A DNA stretch of 64,000 nucleotides. Origin: Pilaira anomala (taxonomy: Eukaryota; Mucoromycota; Mucoromycetes; Mucorales; Mucoraceae). Under the pieces are notes generated by a model. That model was not told the origin of the DNA, did not search any database, and saw only the letters and a program-made list of their open reading frames with translations. The DNA lies in assembly GCA_025716855.1 (NCBI GenBank), contig JAIXMQ010000006.1, positions 237,501 through 301,500 on the forward strand, read 5' to 3'. Below are positions 35,170-48,303 of the stretch, one piece after another; the stretch's first letter is position 1; every line of letters begins with the position of its first letter. The translations under genes and the position numbers were made by a program.

Positions 35170-36563
35170 ATGAAGATTCCTACTATCGCTGCTGTTTTAG
35201 GTCTTGCTGCCGTTGCTTCTGCTGAAGTTTTCCTTTATGAAACTTTTTCAGATGGTGAAGGTTGGACTGAACGTTGGACTCCTTCTGCTCATCGTGAAGA
35301 TCTTGGTAAGCTTGAGGTTTCTCCTGGTAAGTGGTTTGCTGACGAAGCTGAAAATGCTGGTCTCAGAACTACTGAAGATTATCGTTTCTATGCTGTATCC
35401 ACAAAGACCAAGCCTTTCAGCAACAAAGATAAAGATCTCGTTATTCAATTTGATGTTAAGAATGAACAAGATATTGATTGTGGTGGAAGTTACTTAAAGG
35501 TAAAAAAAAAAAAAGAGAGGGACATTACGCGTAATATATCATAAATAAGTGTACTAAAAATACATTTTTATGATTTTAGTTTTTCGATGCCGATTTAGAT
35601 CCCAAGACTTTCAACGGTGATAGTAAATATAACATCATGTTTGGTCCCGATATCTGTGGTCCCAAAGCTATTGTCCATGCTATTTTTGAACACAATGGTA
35701 CCAATTATGACTTGAAAAAGACTGTTATTGCTCCCAAGGATACTTTAACTCACACATATACCCTTACTGTTAAACCTGATCAATCTTACGAAATTTTGGT
35801 TGATGGAAAGTCTCAAGCATCTGGTTCTCTTCTCGAAGATTGGGATATTTTACCTCCCAAGACTATCAAGGACCCTGAAGCTTCCAAGCCTGCTGATTGG
35901 GTTGATGAAGCTATGATTGTAGATGAAAATGACATTAAGCCTGCTGGCTATGATGATATTCCTGAATTTATTCCTGACCCAACTGCCAAGAAGCCTGAAG
36001 ATTGGGATGATGATATGGATGGTGAATGGGAAGCCCCTTCTATTGCTAACCCTGAATATTTGGGTCCTTGGACTCCCAAGAAGATTGCTAACCCTCTTTA
36101 TAAGGGTGAATGGGAACACCCTATGATTGATAACCCTGAATATAAGGCTGATACCGAGATTTATGCTTATGATTTTGGTAATGTTGGTATTGATGTCTGG
36201 CAAGTAAAGTCTGGTACCATCTTTGATAACATTCTTCTTACTGATGATGCTGAAGAAGCCAAAAAGATTCGTGATGAAACTAAGGCTCGTCGTTCTGAAG
36301 AAGAAGGTGCTTTAGCTACCTTCAATGAAAAGAAGGCTGCCGAAGCCAAGGCAAAGGCTGATGCTGAAAACCGTGTTGAAGAAGATGAAGCTGTTGAAAA
36401 GATTGACCTCGAAGATTATGAGCCTGCTGTTAAGGAAGAAGAAATTCCTGAAGCTGCTGCTGAAGCTATCAAGAAGGCTTTAGAAGAAGAGAAGAAGGAA
36501 GTAGAAGAAGAAAAGGAAGAAATCAAGGAAGAATCCAAAAAGCCTATCAAGGATGAGTTGTAA
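35170..36563 (+). CDS. Calreticulin, ER calcium-binding chaperone
   Basis: Two exons, 35170-35499 and 35580-36563, 437 aa. A cleavable signal peptide (MKIPTIAAVLGLAAVASA) is followed by the lectin domain starting EVFLYETFSDGEGWTERW. The signatures CGGSYLK and IMFGPDICG hold the conserved disulfide cysteines; repeats of the P-domain appear as IKDPEASKPADW, IPDPTAKKPEDWDD and GEWEAPSIANPEY, GPWTPKKIANP, GEWEHPMIDNPEY. The C-terminal region is Glu/Lys-rich and should bind calcium with low affinity. The protein ends KDEL, the retrieval signal, so it is the soluble calreticulin form and not membrane-bound calnexin. It helps glycoproteins fold and buffers ER calcium. Codon use is more GC-rich than neighbours, consistent with high expression. 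Confidence 0.96.
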
Positions 36564-37398
36564 AGCATTCTTTCTATATCTTAATTCTATATAATTCATT
36601 CTTTTTCTCCATATTGTAATTGATTTTTTTTTTCTATTATTCCAAAACCCTTTTTTTTATTTCCCATACACAAAAAAAAAAAAAAAAAACTTGAAGAAAA
36701 AGCTTTACAAATTCTCATTATATTTCATATTGTAATTAAAATAAACATTTTTTTTTATTGAACTGATCGTTATCACATACAGTAAATGATTGTCGTTGTT
36801 ACAGTTTAATCTATACCGAAAAAGGAAGCTCAATGGTCGATCTCTTTTTTCCATTTCCATGGCAACTCCCAATCTCGATTAAAAAGTTTATTATATTTTA
36901 TTTTTTTAAAACGAACAACAGAAAATAATGACATTTTTATATGTTTGCCTTTATCAATTTAGATGCTGCGTATTTTATTTGGAAAAATAAAAAATAAAAA
37001 AGAATTTCAACTTGTGCAAAGATCGTGCTCAATTCGATTTAGGAAAAAAAACGTAATCTATGTGACACTTCAAAAACCGAAATATAGTTGATTAACCTGG
37101 AGCTTTATTATGATGAACAATAAAGCATTGGTCAAGTAAATATTATGAATACAACTTAATTTATCACAGTTACATTTTATGAATGAATTGTTGCTATTAT
37201 ACAATTTATGGAAGCAGTTTAGAGAAAAGCTATTGTACTATTCCTCAATTCGTATTACCCAATTAGTATAGTGTAATGAAACAAAACTCTTTTTTATTCA
37301 ATGGCAGCCAAAAAAGTATTTAAAGTCATTTTTTTTCATATGAAATAATAGTTTTTTTTTCCTTTTTCTTTTCTAAATATACAATATATAATATTAAA
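36564..37398. other. Intergenic between calreticulin and the dehydrogenase
   Basis: AT-rich spacer with an A run near 36672-36689 and several T runs. It holds the calreticulin 3' UTR and the promoter of the next gene. Nothing else is seen. Confidence 0.55.
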
Positions 37399-38617
37399 AT
37401 GGATCGCTTTGCTAAAAGAAATTTTTCATTGGAACAAATCCCTGATTTAACTGATAAAGTTGCCATCATTACTGGTAGCAGCACTGGTGTAAAGTGATTT
37501 GTGTACATATTTTTTAATGCTGTCAAATAAATATACTTATTCTTCTCCCGTTTGTAGATCGGTAAAGTGTGTGCAAAAGAAATGGCCAGAAAGGGATGTA
37601 CTGTGTAAGTTTTTTTATCAAAGCGTTTTGTTTTGTTTCTTAGTTTGACTGTTACATTAAAACACTGACCTCTTTTTCTTAAAACTCTAAATAGGATCCT
37701 TGCTTGCCGTAATGAAGAAAAGACAAAAGTCGTAATTGATGAAATTAAGGCGGAGACAGGAAACGAAAAGCTTGAATTTATCAAGTTAGATTTAATGAAA
37801 CTTGCTTCTGTTACAGAGTTTGCAGAAAAGTTCAAATCTCGCTATAGTCGTCTTGATATCTTGCTCAACAATGCAGGTGTAATGACTTGTCCTTTTGAAT
37901 TATCCGAAGATGGTAAGTGCAAGCGTAACTTGGAAAACAATAGCTAAACTAACTTTATTGTGAAGGTATCGAGGCCCAATTTGCTACTAACCATGTTGCT
38001 CATTACTATTTAACCATGTTATTATTACCCATTTTGGAGAGTTCAACTCCTAGTCGTATCGTCAATGTCAGTTCCATTGCTCACCAAATGCCTTTCAAAA
38101 AATTAAACCTCGACAGTATTAGTGATCCTAAAAAATATAACAGAATTATTCATTACGGAAAATCCAAGGTTAGTAAAATATAACATCAATATGATAATAA
38201 TAGCAGTAAATGGACTCATATCTTTTTAAAAAAATATAGACTTGTAATGTTTTATTTACCAGAGAACTTACTAAACGTTTAGAAGCCAAGGGATCTAATG
38301 TGTATGTTAATAGTAATCATCCAGGTATGGTTCAAAGTGAACTTTCTCGTCACGTTGTTGGTGCCAAATCTATCGGTGAATTCTTTTACAACTTATTCTG
38401 TATCAGCACAGTAGATGGTGCTCTTACACAACTCTATTTAGCTACTAGCCCTGAAGTAGAAGAAAAGAATATTAAAGGTAAATATTACGTACCTTTTGCC
38501 TCTCCTTCAGCTCCTACTGGTGTTGCTGCCTCTGAAGATGCTCCCTTAGAATTATGGGAATTTACTGAGAACCTTTTAAAAGAAAAGGTCAATGGTTATA
38601 AAGGTGCATCAATTTAA
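37399..38617 (+). CDS. Short-chain dehydrogenase/reductase
   Basis: Five exons: 37399-37488, 37558-37604, 37695-37912, 37966-38168 and 38240-38617, in phase, 311 aa. The Rossmann motif TGSSTGIGK is completed across the first intron. NNAGV gives the structural motif, and the catalytic set is Ser in VNVSSIAH and Tyr/Lys in HYGKSK, split by the last intron. NHPGMVQSEL follows. The overall order is that of retinol-dehydrogenase-like and WWOX-like SDRs that use NADP(H). The substrate cannot be predicted. No signal peptide or transmembrane segment is seen. The C-terminal region (LELWEFTENLL) matches the usual SDR end, and the gene ends 102 bp from the stop of the convergent ATG11-like gene. Confidence 0.93.
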
Positions 38618-38719
38618 ATTATTTATACAGCAAAAATAAATGTTTATTTCTTTATAAAAATACAGTGTTTTAAAAATATTACAATTGATTATAAGCATAG
38701 ATATATATATCAAAATTAT

Positions 38720-40626
38720 TTAATATCCATAAGATGACATTCCCATCATATAAGATGAGTCCATAGTCTAAGTATTTAAAGTTAGATTATTAAGGCATTT
38801 ATATCAGAAGTTTAAATTTTATTTTACCTCCATAATACTAGTCCGTGTTTTAAGACTAGAAACATTTGATAAAACCCTTCTTAATAAATCAATCAGTGGG
38901 CGATTAATATCAAATTTCTCATGTTGTGAATCTGTTGAAACTGACAACACATCTGCTGCAATACGTTTTGCTGTTTTAAGTTCTTGTTGTAACTAGAATA
39001 ATGTCATGTGAGTATATCTAAAGATTAGAAAACAATAACAAATACACACTTACATTAGTTAAATCCTTTATTTTCAACTGGCTTTCCTTTTTAAAATTTG
39101 TGTAATCTACAATTGTCTTTTGATTCTGTTTATCCAACATGTCATACTTTTGATTCCAGTCTTCCTTATCTTTTACAAATAATCGATTCAATTCTTCAAA
39201 AGCAGTTTGATGTTTAATTCGGTCAACTTCTTTTTCAATATCTAAATTTTCTTTTAACTCTCGCAAGTTATTTTTATGTTCTGCTACTAAATTTTCAATT
39301 CGAGCTTCACATTGCATCGTCACTTGTTGGTTCTCATTCATAAATAACGATTTAAGTCTCGACTCACTCTTTTCGAATTTTTGATTCATTTCCAATACTT
39401 TGAGCTTGTGTTTTTCTTTCATATCTTCCATATCTTTTCTTAGCTCATTTATTATACTTGTATGCAACTCAAATTCTCGAGTTCTGTCTATATCCATTTG
39501 TTCTTTTAGTGCGTCAAAATGTGATAGCTTTTCAACGTATGATTTCTTTTCGGCTTCGAGGGAGTCGATCAATGTTTTAAATTCATTGTTTTTACCCGAA
39601 TGCTCTGATTGTAAAGCATCCGCAACTTGTTTTAATTGTGCTGTATATTCATCTTGCAATTTACTTTGAATTTGATTAATTTCAGTTGCCTTTTCTGACT
39701 CGATTCGAGAAATTTCTAGTTGATGTTTTTCAACCAAATCTTTTATTTCTTGTTGTAACTGACTGATGTCATGATCGTACTGTTCTTGAGATACAACAGG
39801 CGGAGATTGCTGATTACGAAAATGTTGACGTTGATGATGACCACGACGACGACGAGGCATAGGAAATGATTGAAAAGTAGAAGACGTAGGTGAAGAAGGT
39901 GCACTCTTTGTCTCACGCAGATAAGACTCTTCTAACTTGATATATTCTTCATCTTTTGCTTTCATACGTTGATGAAATCCATCAAGTCTTCTATCATATT
40001 TCTCTTGTTCAGTTTGTAGGGTTGCTTCGTATTGTTTTTTCCATTCCTCCTCCTTAATTTTATAATATTTTTCGGCATTTTGAATCTTGGTTTGGAATTC
40101 CTGAGTCTAAAATTAAACAATGATTAAAAAAGGATTGGCCATTTTGAAGAATGACTTACTTGATTGGCATAGTTTCCCTCCATTTCTTCTATGCGCTGTT
40201 CTTGTATTTGTAATTTACGTAATAACTATGTAATGAACGTTTAAAACGCAAACTCTGTTGTAAAAAAAAAAAAGGTTACATACGCTCTGTTTATCTTTTT
40301 CATGTTTGATATTCAGGTCATCAATATATCTTCGGTATTCTTGAGATTGACGCAACAACTATATACATATAAGACAACAATAAGCAAGACTATAAATAAA
40401 AAAAAATAGAAAAAATGTTTATCAATACTAACAGATGTTTTTTCAAGTTCCCAATCTTTTTGTTGTTGTTGATAAAAATTATTAGTATTTAAATGATTTG
40501 TGGCGGTAGCAAGTTTCATATCAAATGTAAAGTTATTTGAAAAGGTAGCAGAAGAAGGGGAAGAAGGGGAAATGTCCTATTTTATATCCAAAAAAAAAAA
40601 AAAAATATAAATGGTTAAAAGGTCAT

Positions 40627-40661
<35 letters not shown>

Positions 40662-43080
40662 GTGGCGTATATATATATTTACCTTTACATTTTTACTTTG
40701 ATTGGTTTCAGTAACTGATGACTTGATCTCGTTAGGCAATCCTTTTTTTTTTTTTTTTTTTTTTGTATATATATTTATATATTCTTTTTAGCTATGCAAT
40801 ATGAACGTACGCTCTACTAAATTACCTAGTTTAGATAACCCTATCCGAATTCTTTTTGTTTCCTTTTCTAAATGAAGGTTGAGTAGGTAGGATAGATTAC
40901 GAGATTCTGCTGATAGTTTACTGGATCGGGATCGTTTATCATTGTCAGTATTAGATATATTATCCGCATAAAACAAATGAACCATTTGAATATACTCTAT
41001 ATATATTACGTATTGATAATTTATCCATATACTCTATATTGATTTTAATTACCTTCCACTTCTCCTCTAGTTACAATAACAATATTTTCCTCGGTTCCAT
41101 TTATTGTGAAAGTTGTGCATATTATAGGCAGCTCATCAATATCTGCATAAAATAATAAAACATGATCAATAAGTGTATTTGTATAATAACAAGAGAAAGA
41201 GAGTTTTACCCTGTAATTGAAAGGGTAGGATTGCCTGATTTTCTGCTGTTAAAATATCACGCGTATCTACGCATACTATTTCATCCCTAAAACTCTTTCG
41301 ATAAGTTTCTTCTAATTGTCCAAATTCACTAAACAAAGCCTGCAGTAAATTTGCATTTCCCTTGACTATCTATGACATATTGTTTATTGATTTATTTTGA
41401 TCATTCATCCCATCAATAATGCTTACCTCTGTATATTTATCTCTTCGCCATAATTCGATTAGTAGTATACCCTAAATATTAATTTATAGATAAATACATA
41501 GACATAACTCTAAAAAAAAAAAAAACCTTACATAGCCAGCAATTACTCTCTTTGCAATTGTACCCTTTTCAATATCTTTCCTCAATAGCTTCATTTCTTT
41601 TTCTAATTCGGCTAGTTTCGGATATATTTTGGTGACAGATTCTTCAACTTGACTAATTGATTGCATACAATGAACAAAATCAGTTGTCGAACTTTGTTTT
41701 TCTTCCATGACTGACTTTTCTACTTGCTGAGTAAATGCTTGATGCAAATAAAATGCCTTTACTGCATCGTTTAGTTTATTCTTTTTCGCTACAGCAGTAT
41801 CAGTAGTAGCAGAAGCATATCGTACTGTAAAAGCACTACTACTACTACTACTACTGCCGTCTATGGAGCCTTCAGATCGTGGTGGACTAATAGGCGGTGG
41901 CCTATTTAACTCTAAGTAAAGCGAATTTTTTCTCTTTGCCTTTCTTATTCTATCAATAACTTTCTTTTGAATTTCTAATACGGATTCTGTACTACGGCCG
42001 ACTTGATTTTTCAACTTACGTACACGCTGAATGGCGATTTCAGATGTCGCTCTTTGTGCACCTAAATTGGTTGTCTGCTGATACAAATAGGTTACCTTAT
42101 TTTTCTGTTCCAGTGTTGCACTCACAAGTTGGTCATATTTTACAAGTATCATCTGTTTGCATTTCTCAATCTCCTTTAATGATACCAATTTATCCAATGT
42201 TGTATCCGTATCAAGCTGTGTATTGATATGATAAAGTACTCTAGGATGTATTCGAATACTTTGTAATAACTGGGTATCCAAATCCATACTTCCAATAACA
42301 ATTGCATGTTTCGCAAACTCTCGTTGTGCAATACGGTCAAATTTATTAATATTTTGATGCGCTGCTCTTTATATAGATAAATGTTATTTTTTCTCTTTTC
42401 GTAAAAAAAACCCTTCCTCCTTGTTTGATAATTAATTAATACCTGACATGACTCTCTAAATTATTAAGTGCTGCATTCAGGGCAATAGTTTGTGCATTAA
42501 TTTCCCGTGCTAGTTGGTCAACCATTGAATGTCGATTAACACAAATCTATTTAATGACGATAAATGATTATTATTACTTTTTTTCTCTCGTTTTTTTCTT
42601 CCTTCGATAAGTTGAAGGTTTATATACTTTCTTTTGCAATATCATTCATTGTATTAATCAGCATTTTTTCTTGATTTCGTGTTTCATAGATGGAGACCAT
42701 AGTTTCTAATTCTTGTAAAGTAGGTATTTGTTGAATATTTTCTTCCGTTACTTTTATTGAAGAAATCAATTGTTGTACAGATGCAGGATCCTGCAGTAGC
42801 TGACGATTAAACACAACAATGGTATCATGGATGTCATTTATTTTAGTTTCTGATTCCTTCAACTGTACACCATTGGAAGATATTAATATCTGGTCAGAAT
42901 ATTTTACATTGGCTTTTTTTTCTACTTGCTGCTTTATGCTGCGTAACCTTGACTACATATATAAGTATAATAAACAGACATTGTTGGGTAATGAAACACA
43001 TAGACTTACTGTTCAATTTCTTCAGTAATAAAATTATCTATTTCGAACTCTTTACCAGTTTCTGCCAAAATGATTCTCAT
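38720..43080 (-). CDS. ATG11/FIP200-like autophagy scaffold (coiled-coil)
   Basis: Fifteen minus-strand exons: 43010-43080, 42628-42947, 42443-42546, 41532-42366, 41427-41471, 41210-41369, 41053-41142, 40826-40996, 40683-40741, 40433-40576, 40284-40358, 40160-40225, 39054-40106, 38828-38992 and 38720-38767, about 1,130 aa. The N-terminus (MRIILAETGKEFEID ... YSDQILISSNGVQL) reads as a ubiquitin-like fold, as in ATG11 and FIP200. A long helical region follows, with KFDRIAQREF and SIRIHPRVLYH near the ATG17-like part, then extended coiled coil through to the end. The protein ends in a Met/Ser/Tyr-rich tail and lacks an obvious claw domain. In the family this scaffold gathers the ATG1 kinase for selective autophagy. 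The junction between exons 2 and 3 does not keep frame with any GT-AG choice I could find. Other coiled-coil scaffolds are possible. Confidence 0.65.
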
Positions 43081-43201
43081 TTTATTTTATTTTTAAAAAG
43101 AAATAGAAAAAAAGAATTATAAAAAAAAACCAAAGGATTTAATAGGATATCAAGTCAGGTGTTTGCATGATTTTTTTTTATTAACCCAATTAGCAAACGT
43201 A

Positions 43202-44400
43202 TTAATAAGACGATACAAAAAGATTGTCCTTCTGAGCTCTTTCCAATTTACTTTCTCGTAAATGATATACTTTTCTAAACTCTCTAAACTGTTTGACAAA
43301 ACTCTCGTTATCCAAATTTCCATCCAAAAAGCTTTGTGCAACTGATTCTGATAATTCATCTGATTCATAAGCGCTCGCCTTAAGTCTGGTCAAGACTGTA
43401 GAAGCCGAGAATCTCTATAATCTTGCTCGTGATTAGAGCCCTTTCTTTAATTATTTCACTCTTTAAAACTTACATGGAATGCTTCATTCTGTAACTTTTC
43501 TTTCTTTTCAAATTCGATTTTTTCTAATTTAAATTGACTTTCTAAACCTTCTACTTCTGATCTTAATTTAAGTAACTGATCTTCTCTACTCAAATTTTTG
43601 TCTATAAATATGTATTAATCTCTCACTCGTACTATTTTCACAATAATAAATCTTACGTGCAAGTATTTCGTTCCCACTTCTCAATTCCTCTTGAAAGGTT
43701 TTCAAATTCTTGACTCGATCCAAAGACTCGAAAAATATCTCAAAAGCGGTTTCATTATGAAGTAATTCTTCCATTTCTTCATGACTGAAATAAATGTACA
43801 TTAAATATACAAATATATTTATATATCACTCGGCAATACTTTTCATACCTTAAATTAGCAATAGCATTATACTCGGGATTGATAGGTATATTTGCAGGAA
43901 TAGGTGGTGGTGGTCTAGAATTATATCTAATAATTTTTATGTAGAAAATTTCAGTATATCCTATCTTATTGCCGTTTAAGACTGAGAGAGAAAATCATAC
44001 CCTTCTGTTTGTTGTTCGTTTGCGTTCTTTTTAGCTGGAGGTCTAACACTAAACTCGTCTCGAATACTCTTTACCAACAGTCCCAAGTTAGAATGTTGTG
44101 GTTGCCAACTAGGTAAAGCGTCGTGCATAATAACATCTCCTTCAACCCAAGGATGACGCATACCGGTTGGCGACAACGTAATAACTGGAGGCTCTTCAGG
44201 GAAATGAGCTGGCAAGTTAATCAACAAAAAAGTATTGTCTTCTGAACTTAAGGGCACTTCGTAAATCTGTCCATCTACTGCTACTACTGTGGATGGGTTA
44301 TGAGTCAATAAAGAATTGATTTGTTGTCTTTTCCTATTTATATGTTAATTTTTATTCAATGAGGCCCAAGTATACAATTAACTTACAGTTCTTGTGTCAT
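43202..44400 (-). CDS. VPS37: ESCRT-I subunit VPS37
   Basis: Six minus-strand exons: 44387-44400, 44001-44333, 43849-43926, 43657-43784, 43474-43601 and 43202-43414, in phase, 297 aa. An N-terminal UEV-like domain (VDGQIYEVPLSSEDNTF, NLPAHFPEEPPVITL, HPWVEGD) resembles that of VPS37A, followed by a Pro-rich linker. The C-terminal Mod(r) domain is clear: EEMEELLHNETAFEIFFESL and a long helix, then NLDNESFVKQFREFRKVYHLRESKLERAQ. VPS37 joins VPS23, VPS28 and MVB12 in ESCRT-I, which sorts ubiquitinated cargo into multivesicular bodies. The first coding exon is 14 nt. It lies in tandem with the ATG11-like gene, 121 bp apart. Confidence 0.92.
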
Positions 44401-45843
44401 AGTTCTGTTATGTAAAAAAGGGTAAATATAAAAAACAAAAAGTAGGAACTTGAAATATCAAGCTACGTTATTTTTCGCCACAAAACAGGTTTATTTAATC
44501 ACGTTATAAATAAATCTTTTTTTTTTGTTTTTTGTTCTTTCTTTTCTTTCTTCTTTATGTCTCTTTTTTTATATCAAAACATGAGCCTTTCCATACAATA
44601 GCATCTTAATATCTTATTTGATTACATATTATATTCAGACAAGAGATTGCATCAAGAAATGAACAACTTTAAAACTTGCATAATACGTGTTGTCAATGGT
44701 AAAGATAACAGAGAAGTACTTTATTGTCAATAGAAAAAAATACTTTTTTCTGTGCAGACTATATGCAAAAATACTACGTCCAAGTATGTTAGGGCGTTAT
44801 AGTCGTCAACGAGCGAAGCTAGTAGGCTAGCCCGTTAGTAATTGTAAAGCTGGAAAAGCAAGATATGTTGATGTCATGGGCTATGGTATCCCTAACAAAA
44901 ACGTCTAATTATGGAATCATCCGGTGTTTCATTGAAAGGAAACATCCAACACACAAGTGATGATACCTCTGGATATTGCTTAATCGTGGATATCGGATTG
45001 GATCGGTTGCTTTCAATATTGTATGGTTGTAGCTAAAGAAACTTCATAGTCTCATCGCCACTTTTAACACTGATATAGCCTGAAGCATAAATATGAACTA
45101 CATCACTATGACAACTTGTAAAAACCACGATCATTTTACTAAAAGTTTCTTTAAATGAAAATAGAGATGAGTATGTGTACGAAGAAATTGAAACATGCAA
45201 CATTCCAAATTGCTACCAAAATCGATCAAAATAGCTACCAGTATTTGATTTAATGTCAAATTCGATGGATATTTAAAAGAAAAAAAAAACCCCCCTCCCC
45301 CCATTTGACGAATTAAAGGCTGAACATGATGGAATGATTGACATGAATATCAGAGCAAAACTTGATGGCTCAAAAATACTCATTTGTATGTATATACATA
45401 CGAAGATTAATGTTGTATTATATATATATAAAAGGATAAATCTCTCTATAACAACAGCCCAATTAGCTTTTTACAAATCTAAATGCCCTTTTCACAGTAC
45501 TTAAATATTTCTTGTTTGTAAACTGAACTGAATTTGTTTTTCGGCACGAAATCTTGTCTACATATCTGTATAAATGTCAGTTTGATTGGGAGAACCAGTT
45601 CACTCTCTTTTCAGTGATCAAATTCAATTACTGAGATTAAACCTAACTTGTTTGTGGCGTACATTATGGGTGCTTATAAATTTTAAAGTTGTAAGTCGGC
45701 AACACAAAATATATTGTACTTAATAAAATGTGATTCCATTATTTCTACCTCTTTCCCTTCTTCTTACTTTAAAAAAAAAAATGTCTACGTAAAGTTTGGT
45801 TATATAAAAGAGAGAATCATACGTTTTTTAATCTAATTTATAA
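44401..45843. other. Intergenic with decayed coding-like debris
   Basis: A stretch near 44740-45060 is more balanced in base composition and gives short interrupted plus-strand frames (for example around KARYVDVMGYG) with stop codons, suggesting an old transposon or gene relic. A poly-C run sits near 45290-45302. No intact gene is seen. The last part is the promoter of the cytochrome b5-like gene. Confidence 0.4.
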
Positions 45844-46289
45844 ATGGATAGTCAACCTCCTCAAACCACTCCTATTACAGTTTCTGAACTCGCCAAGCAT
45901 GACGGTTCTGATCCTTCTCTTCCTATCTACGTAGCCATTAAGGGTGATGTTTTTGATGTATCCAAGAACACTAGTTCTTATGGCCCTGGTGCTGGTTATA
46001 GCGTTTTCACTGGTAAAGATTCTTCTAAGGTAAAGTAAAAGAAAAAAAAAAGGGTTATGTGTGTATTTGGTTTTGTATATGTTAAAAAAAAAAAGAGAGA
46101 AAGAATACTGATATCCTTTTTCTGTTTATTTAATAAAAAAAGGCACTCGGAAAGTCATCTTTGAAGCCTGAAGATTGTATTGCTGATTACAGTGATCTCA
46201 CCGAAAAGGAATTAGAGACTTTAGAACAATGGCACGCTTTCTTCTCCAAGAGATATAACATTGTCGGAAAGGTTGTTCCTGATAATTAA
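45844..46289 (+). CDS. Cytochrome b5-like heme-binding protein, Dap1/MAPR type
   Basis: Two exons, 45844-46029 and 46143-46289, 110 aa. The family block ITVSELAKHDGSDPSLPIYVAIKGDVFDVSKN leads to YGPGAGYSVFTGKDSSKALGKSSL, which matches the heme-binding region of membrane-associated progesterone receptor/Dap1 proteins; the Tyr residues around YGPGAGY are the likely heme ligands. The C-terminus contains ADYSDLTEKELETLEQWHAFFSKRYNIVGKVV, also typical. No N-terminal membrane anchor is present, unlike many animal MAPRs. These proteins bind heme and support cytochrome P450 enzymes in sterol synthesis. The intron acceptor follows an A run rather than a pyrimidine tract. Confidence 0.92.
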
Positions 46290-47104
46290 ACTATTCATTT
46301 TAAACTTTTTTTTTTTTTTTTTTTTTACTTTACTTCGAGCAGAGTGTTTTTTTTATTTATGGTTATTTTTTGTTTTTCTTTGCTCCATGTAAAACCTTAT
46401 TGAAGAGGCGGTTCGTAAGTTGAAAAAAAAATGGGTGCTACAAACAACAGTTCTTTGTCGTTTTTTTTTGCCAAGTCGAAATAACAACAGGAAAAGGAGA
46501 GAACAATAAGTATCAGTATTTGATTGATGATCACGTTTCAATAAACTTGGTCTTTTTTAGGATTGCTCGTATATGCGACACACACATAGTTTATATAGCT
46601 ACAAAAAAAAAAAAGGTCAGGAGATTTGTCATATTATCGTGTGGATAAAAATAAAATAGAAGTAATAATTAGATGATTACTTGATGAGAGCTTGTTTTAA
46701 TGAAATACTTCTTGTGTATTGATCAATCAACACGTATTTACAGAATATACGGGACAAGATATATCAACTTGCCAAGATGTATATAAAAACGTTTTTAGAA
46801 ATACAGATTACATCATTTCAAATAGGACTTGAAATTAAAATATATAACTTGAACACGCTCAAGGAAATCTAAAGGAAATATACCATATAGTTTCTATGAA
46901 ATATATATTATTCTCTCGGTAGTTATGATACTCTTATAGCTAACGCTTTAGTAAAAGTGTATAATGAAAATATTTACTAGGGGAGCCAATAAAAAGTGGT
47001 GCATTTAAGTTACTTTCGATAGCACGTTTTGTTGTTATTTTTTCTTTTTGTTTAAAAACTCTTTTTATTTTTCCTTTTCTTTTTAAAAAAAGAATCTATA
47101 TAAA
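46290..47104. other. Intergenic before EI24 gene
   Basis: T run at 46306-46326 in the 3' flank, then AT-rich promoter DNA with T runs near 47038-47085. No gene is seen. Confidence 0.55.
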
Positions 47105-48303
47105 ATGGCAACTATAGCTAATTCGTCTGCTTCTCAACACTGGAGTTACTTTTTAAATGGTCTTGAACATGCTTCAAACTGGCCAAAAACTTTTATATTA
47201 TTTTACACGTAATAACACCTTTACTTGCATCTTGAAACTTTTTACTTACTTTTTTTTCTTACACTTATAGCTCTTCGAGCATTCAAAAGGCTATTTTAAC
47301 TATATTCCTTATTAATGGCGTCTTTTTCTTGGGAGGGCTTGTCTTTTTGGAAACCATGTATCCTACCTGGGCTGTAAGTATTCAATACCTGTAAAAATAA
47401 CACCCCTTTGAGAAACTGAACTTGTTATAGCCCATATTAGGTTATCCGACATATATTGCTTTACTTGTAGTTAGTGGAAAGTTCCTAGATATTGTAGCCT
47501 TAAAATCTTATCAAATTCAAGCAAAACAACAAAAACAAAAGTCTACACCAAGTGTTGTTGAATCAATGGCTTCCACTATTTTAATCATCATTTTATATAT
47601 CAATGCTGGTATCTTTGCTGGTCTCTTATATAAGCTTCCCTTTGTTGGTTTAATTTCTTCCTTCTTAATGAATTGTATTATCAGTTCATATTATTGTTTC
47701 GAGTAAGTCAAGATTCCCTTTTTTTGTGTGTGTGTTTTGTTTGGGGTAAAATACAATTAACACAGCATATGAAATCTCTTCACCCATTTTAGGTATCAAT
47801 GGATTTATAAAGGTTGGAACCTCGAAAAGCGTTTATCGTTTATGGAAAATCACTGGGCATACTTTTTAGGATTCGGTAACAACTTTTAAATTCAGTTGAG
47901 ATATGTAATCAAGTTTATTTAAACATTTTAATTTGTAGGTTTCCCTGCTACTGTCATCACTTTCTTTATGAGTTTCCTTCGTTCAGGTGCCGTATTTTCT
48001 ATCATTTACCCTTTTGTAAGCGAGATATATTTTCATTATTCTCCCAACCATACTAATATTATAAATATATAGTTCATTATTATGTCCATGATGGCCGTTC
48101 CCAAGGCTACTACCCCTTACAGTCAAACATTAGCTTCAGGTGCCAAAGCTCAATCCGAATGGACTTTACCCAATAGAATTCCATTCTTTTATCCGGTTAG
48201 AAAAATGAACGATTTAGTTATTTTACTTGTTCGATTAGTTGGTGGTGTTCATGCTGATTCAATTGTTTCCGAAAAGAGGTTGTCTAGCTTGAAACAAGAA
48301 TAA
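47105..48303 (+). CDS. EI24-family (etoposide-induced 2.4) membrane protein
   Basis: Six exons: 47105-47208, 47271-47373, 47431-47702, 47793-47875, 47939-48015 and 48073-48303, in phase, 289 aa. Several hydrophobic segments suggest 5-6 membrane spans (AILTIFLINGVFFLGGLVF, STILIIILYINAGIFAGLLY, LISSFLMNCIISSYYCF). The family signature follows: YQWIYKGWNLEKRLSFMENHWAYFLGFGFP, close to the EI24 pattern 'Y-W...N..R...IE..W.YF.GFG'. EI24 proteins sit in the ER and act in autophagy and, in animals, p53-linked apoptosis. The C-terminal tail is hydrophilic. Plants and fungi have this gene; its local context with the ATG11-like gene 4 kb away may be coincidence. Confidence 0.9.

Noticed and set aside
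39018..40985. Separate coiled-coil gene distinct from the N-terminal part at 41-43 kb
   Set aside because: Spliced reading through 40996-41142 keeps frame and open codons, so a single gene explains both.
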